From positions 1-64,000 of the forward strand of contig NZ_BOPB01000005.1 in NCBI RefSeq assembly GCF_016863535.1: a stretch of 64,000 bases of DNA. The letters run 5' to 3'. Shown here one piece after another: positions 61,427-64,000 of the stretch. Made by a program: the position numbers and the translations under genes. Source of the DNA: Micromonospora lutea. GTDB taxonomy: Bacteria > Actinomycetota > Actinomycetes > Mycobacteriales > Micromonosporaceae. Below the pieces are notes generated by a model. That model had not been told where the DNA came from. It did not search any database and saw only the letters and a list, made by a program, of their open reading frames with translations. Positions within the stretch are counted from its first letter, which is position 1; each line of letters begins with the position of its first letter.

Positions 61427-61792
61427 ATCAGTCTCCGTCCGTGCAGGGAGGAACGCGCCGACGTCGGTGGCGGCGAGAGGGCAGGGTTGGGTTACGGACA
61501 CGCGTGAACGCGCCGGTGGTGCGAGGATCGGATAGGCGCGCGGACAACACGCCCGCGAACAAGGAAACGTCATGACGGCCGATCCCGCATCTCGAAGAGG
61601 GCCGCAGTGACCGATGACACCGCAGGGTTCATCTCGGCTCAGTCGGGCGGATACCGGGCATTCATCCGATCGGATGGATTGACGGTGGACCGTGCGGGGC
61701 ATTACCGCCGCGCGCATCACCGGGCCTCATCCGGACGGGTGCGCTGATGGTGCGGGCGGGCGCGCTCATGACACAGGGGCCGAAGGAGCGAC
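61427..61792. other. divergent promoter region GT4/glgX with operator-like palindrome
   Basis: These 366 bp hold no gene. CATCCGATCGGATG at 61663-61676 is a perfect 14-bp palindrome, followed by TTGACG at 61679. It is a candidate operator/-35 overlap for glgX. GAAGGAG before 61793 is the glgX ribosome site. Confidence 0.5.
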
Positions 61793-63910
<2,118 letters not shown>

Positions 63911-63911
63911 C

Positions 63912-64000
63912 ATGCCCGCGACCTCCGTCACCGCCACCTACCGGGTGCAGGTGCGCCCCGGCTTCGACCTGGACGCCACCGCCGGGATCGCCGGCTACCT
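63912..64000 (+). CDS. treY: maltooligosyl trehalose synthase TreY (5' fragment)
   Basis: The first 29 codons are visible: the start ATG 63912 and the sequence TATYRVQVRPGFDLDATAGI, the conserved TYRLQL start of GH13 TreY. TreY converts the reducing end of maltodextrins to a trehalose linkage. The gene runs off the window. It starts 1 bp after glgX, so the two form an operon. Confidence 0.85.
   Translation, partial: MPATSVTATYRVQVRPGFDLDATAGIAGY

Overview
The window is 64 kb of very GC-rich actinobacterial chromosome with many GTG starts and short gene gaps. Lsr2, an ergothioneine cluster, one-domain regulators, PASTA-less Ser/Thr kinases, GlgX-TreY and an intergenic repeat I associate with Micromonospora all point to Micromonosporaceae. 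I cannot name the species from sequence alone. I see no rRNA, tRNA, CRISPR array, prophage or insertion sequence. It reads as core and lineage chromosome, not an island.

Layout. 0-11 kb holds a DoxX protein, a DUF2726-like protein, an Asn/Gly-repeat secreted protein, Lsr2, Lon with a HAIR-type operator, a DEAD-box helicase bracketed by an inverted dispersed repeat, and a DesK/DesR-like two-component pair. 11-21 kb holds an asparagine-synthetase-like amidotransferase coupled to an M15-like protein, a MerR regulator, an exported LVIVD-repeat protein with a class II Crp promoter, a UDP-sugar dehydrogenase, a membrane Ser/Thr kinase, and a sigma factor with a membrane partner. 21.7-26.1 kb is egtABCD. 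26-29 kb has a yybP-ykoY (Mn2+) riboswitch before a GDT1/TMEM165 exporter, small membrane proteins and NhaA. 29-35 kb is a surface-polysaccharide locus: BY-kinase, LMW tyrosine phosphatase, GT4, DUF4012 and an LPXTG protein. 35-45 kb holds GdhA, pirin, DUF2795, DUF2267, a CoA transferase, a second yybP-ykoY riboswitch before TerC, a sulfite-oxidase-like/flavoreductase/DUF6510 operon, and NDH-2.

44.6-50.7 kb is the most interesting part. Two STAS antagonists, an RsbU-type PP2C phosphatase, a stand-alone cobalamin-binding protein and a CheY-like receiver sit together. The cobalamin protein carries the W-x9-EH and ExH signatures of CarH-type B12 photoreceptors but has no DNA-binding domain. This suggests a B12- or light-responsive partner-switching pathway. 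50.7-57.7 kb has a lysozyme-like exported protein, an OsmC-like protein without its resolving Cys, a second Ser/Thr kinase, and a three-gene membrane/methyltransferase/sulfatase operon. 57.9-64 kb has citrate synthase, a third copy of the dispersed repeat, a DinB-fold protein, an alpha-glucan GT4 with a mosaic codon block, GlgX, and the start of TreY.

Together the genes cover manganese efflux (two riboswitch genes), thiol/redox protection (ergothioneine, OsmC), protein quality control (Lon), cell-envelope glycans, alpha-glucan/trehalose metabolism, and several phospho-signalling layers. Five or six genes look leaderless (TAnnnT followed after 6-7 nt by GTG).
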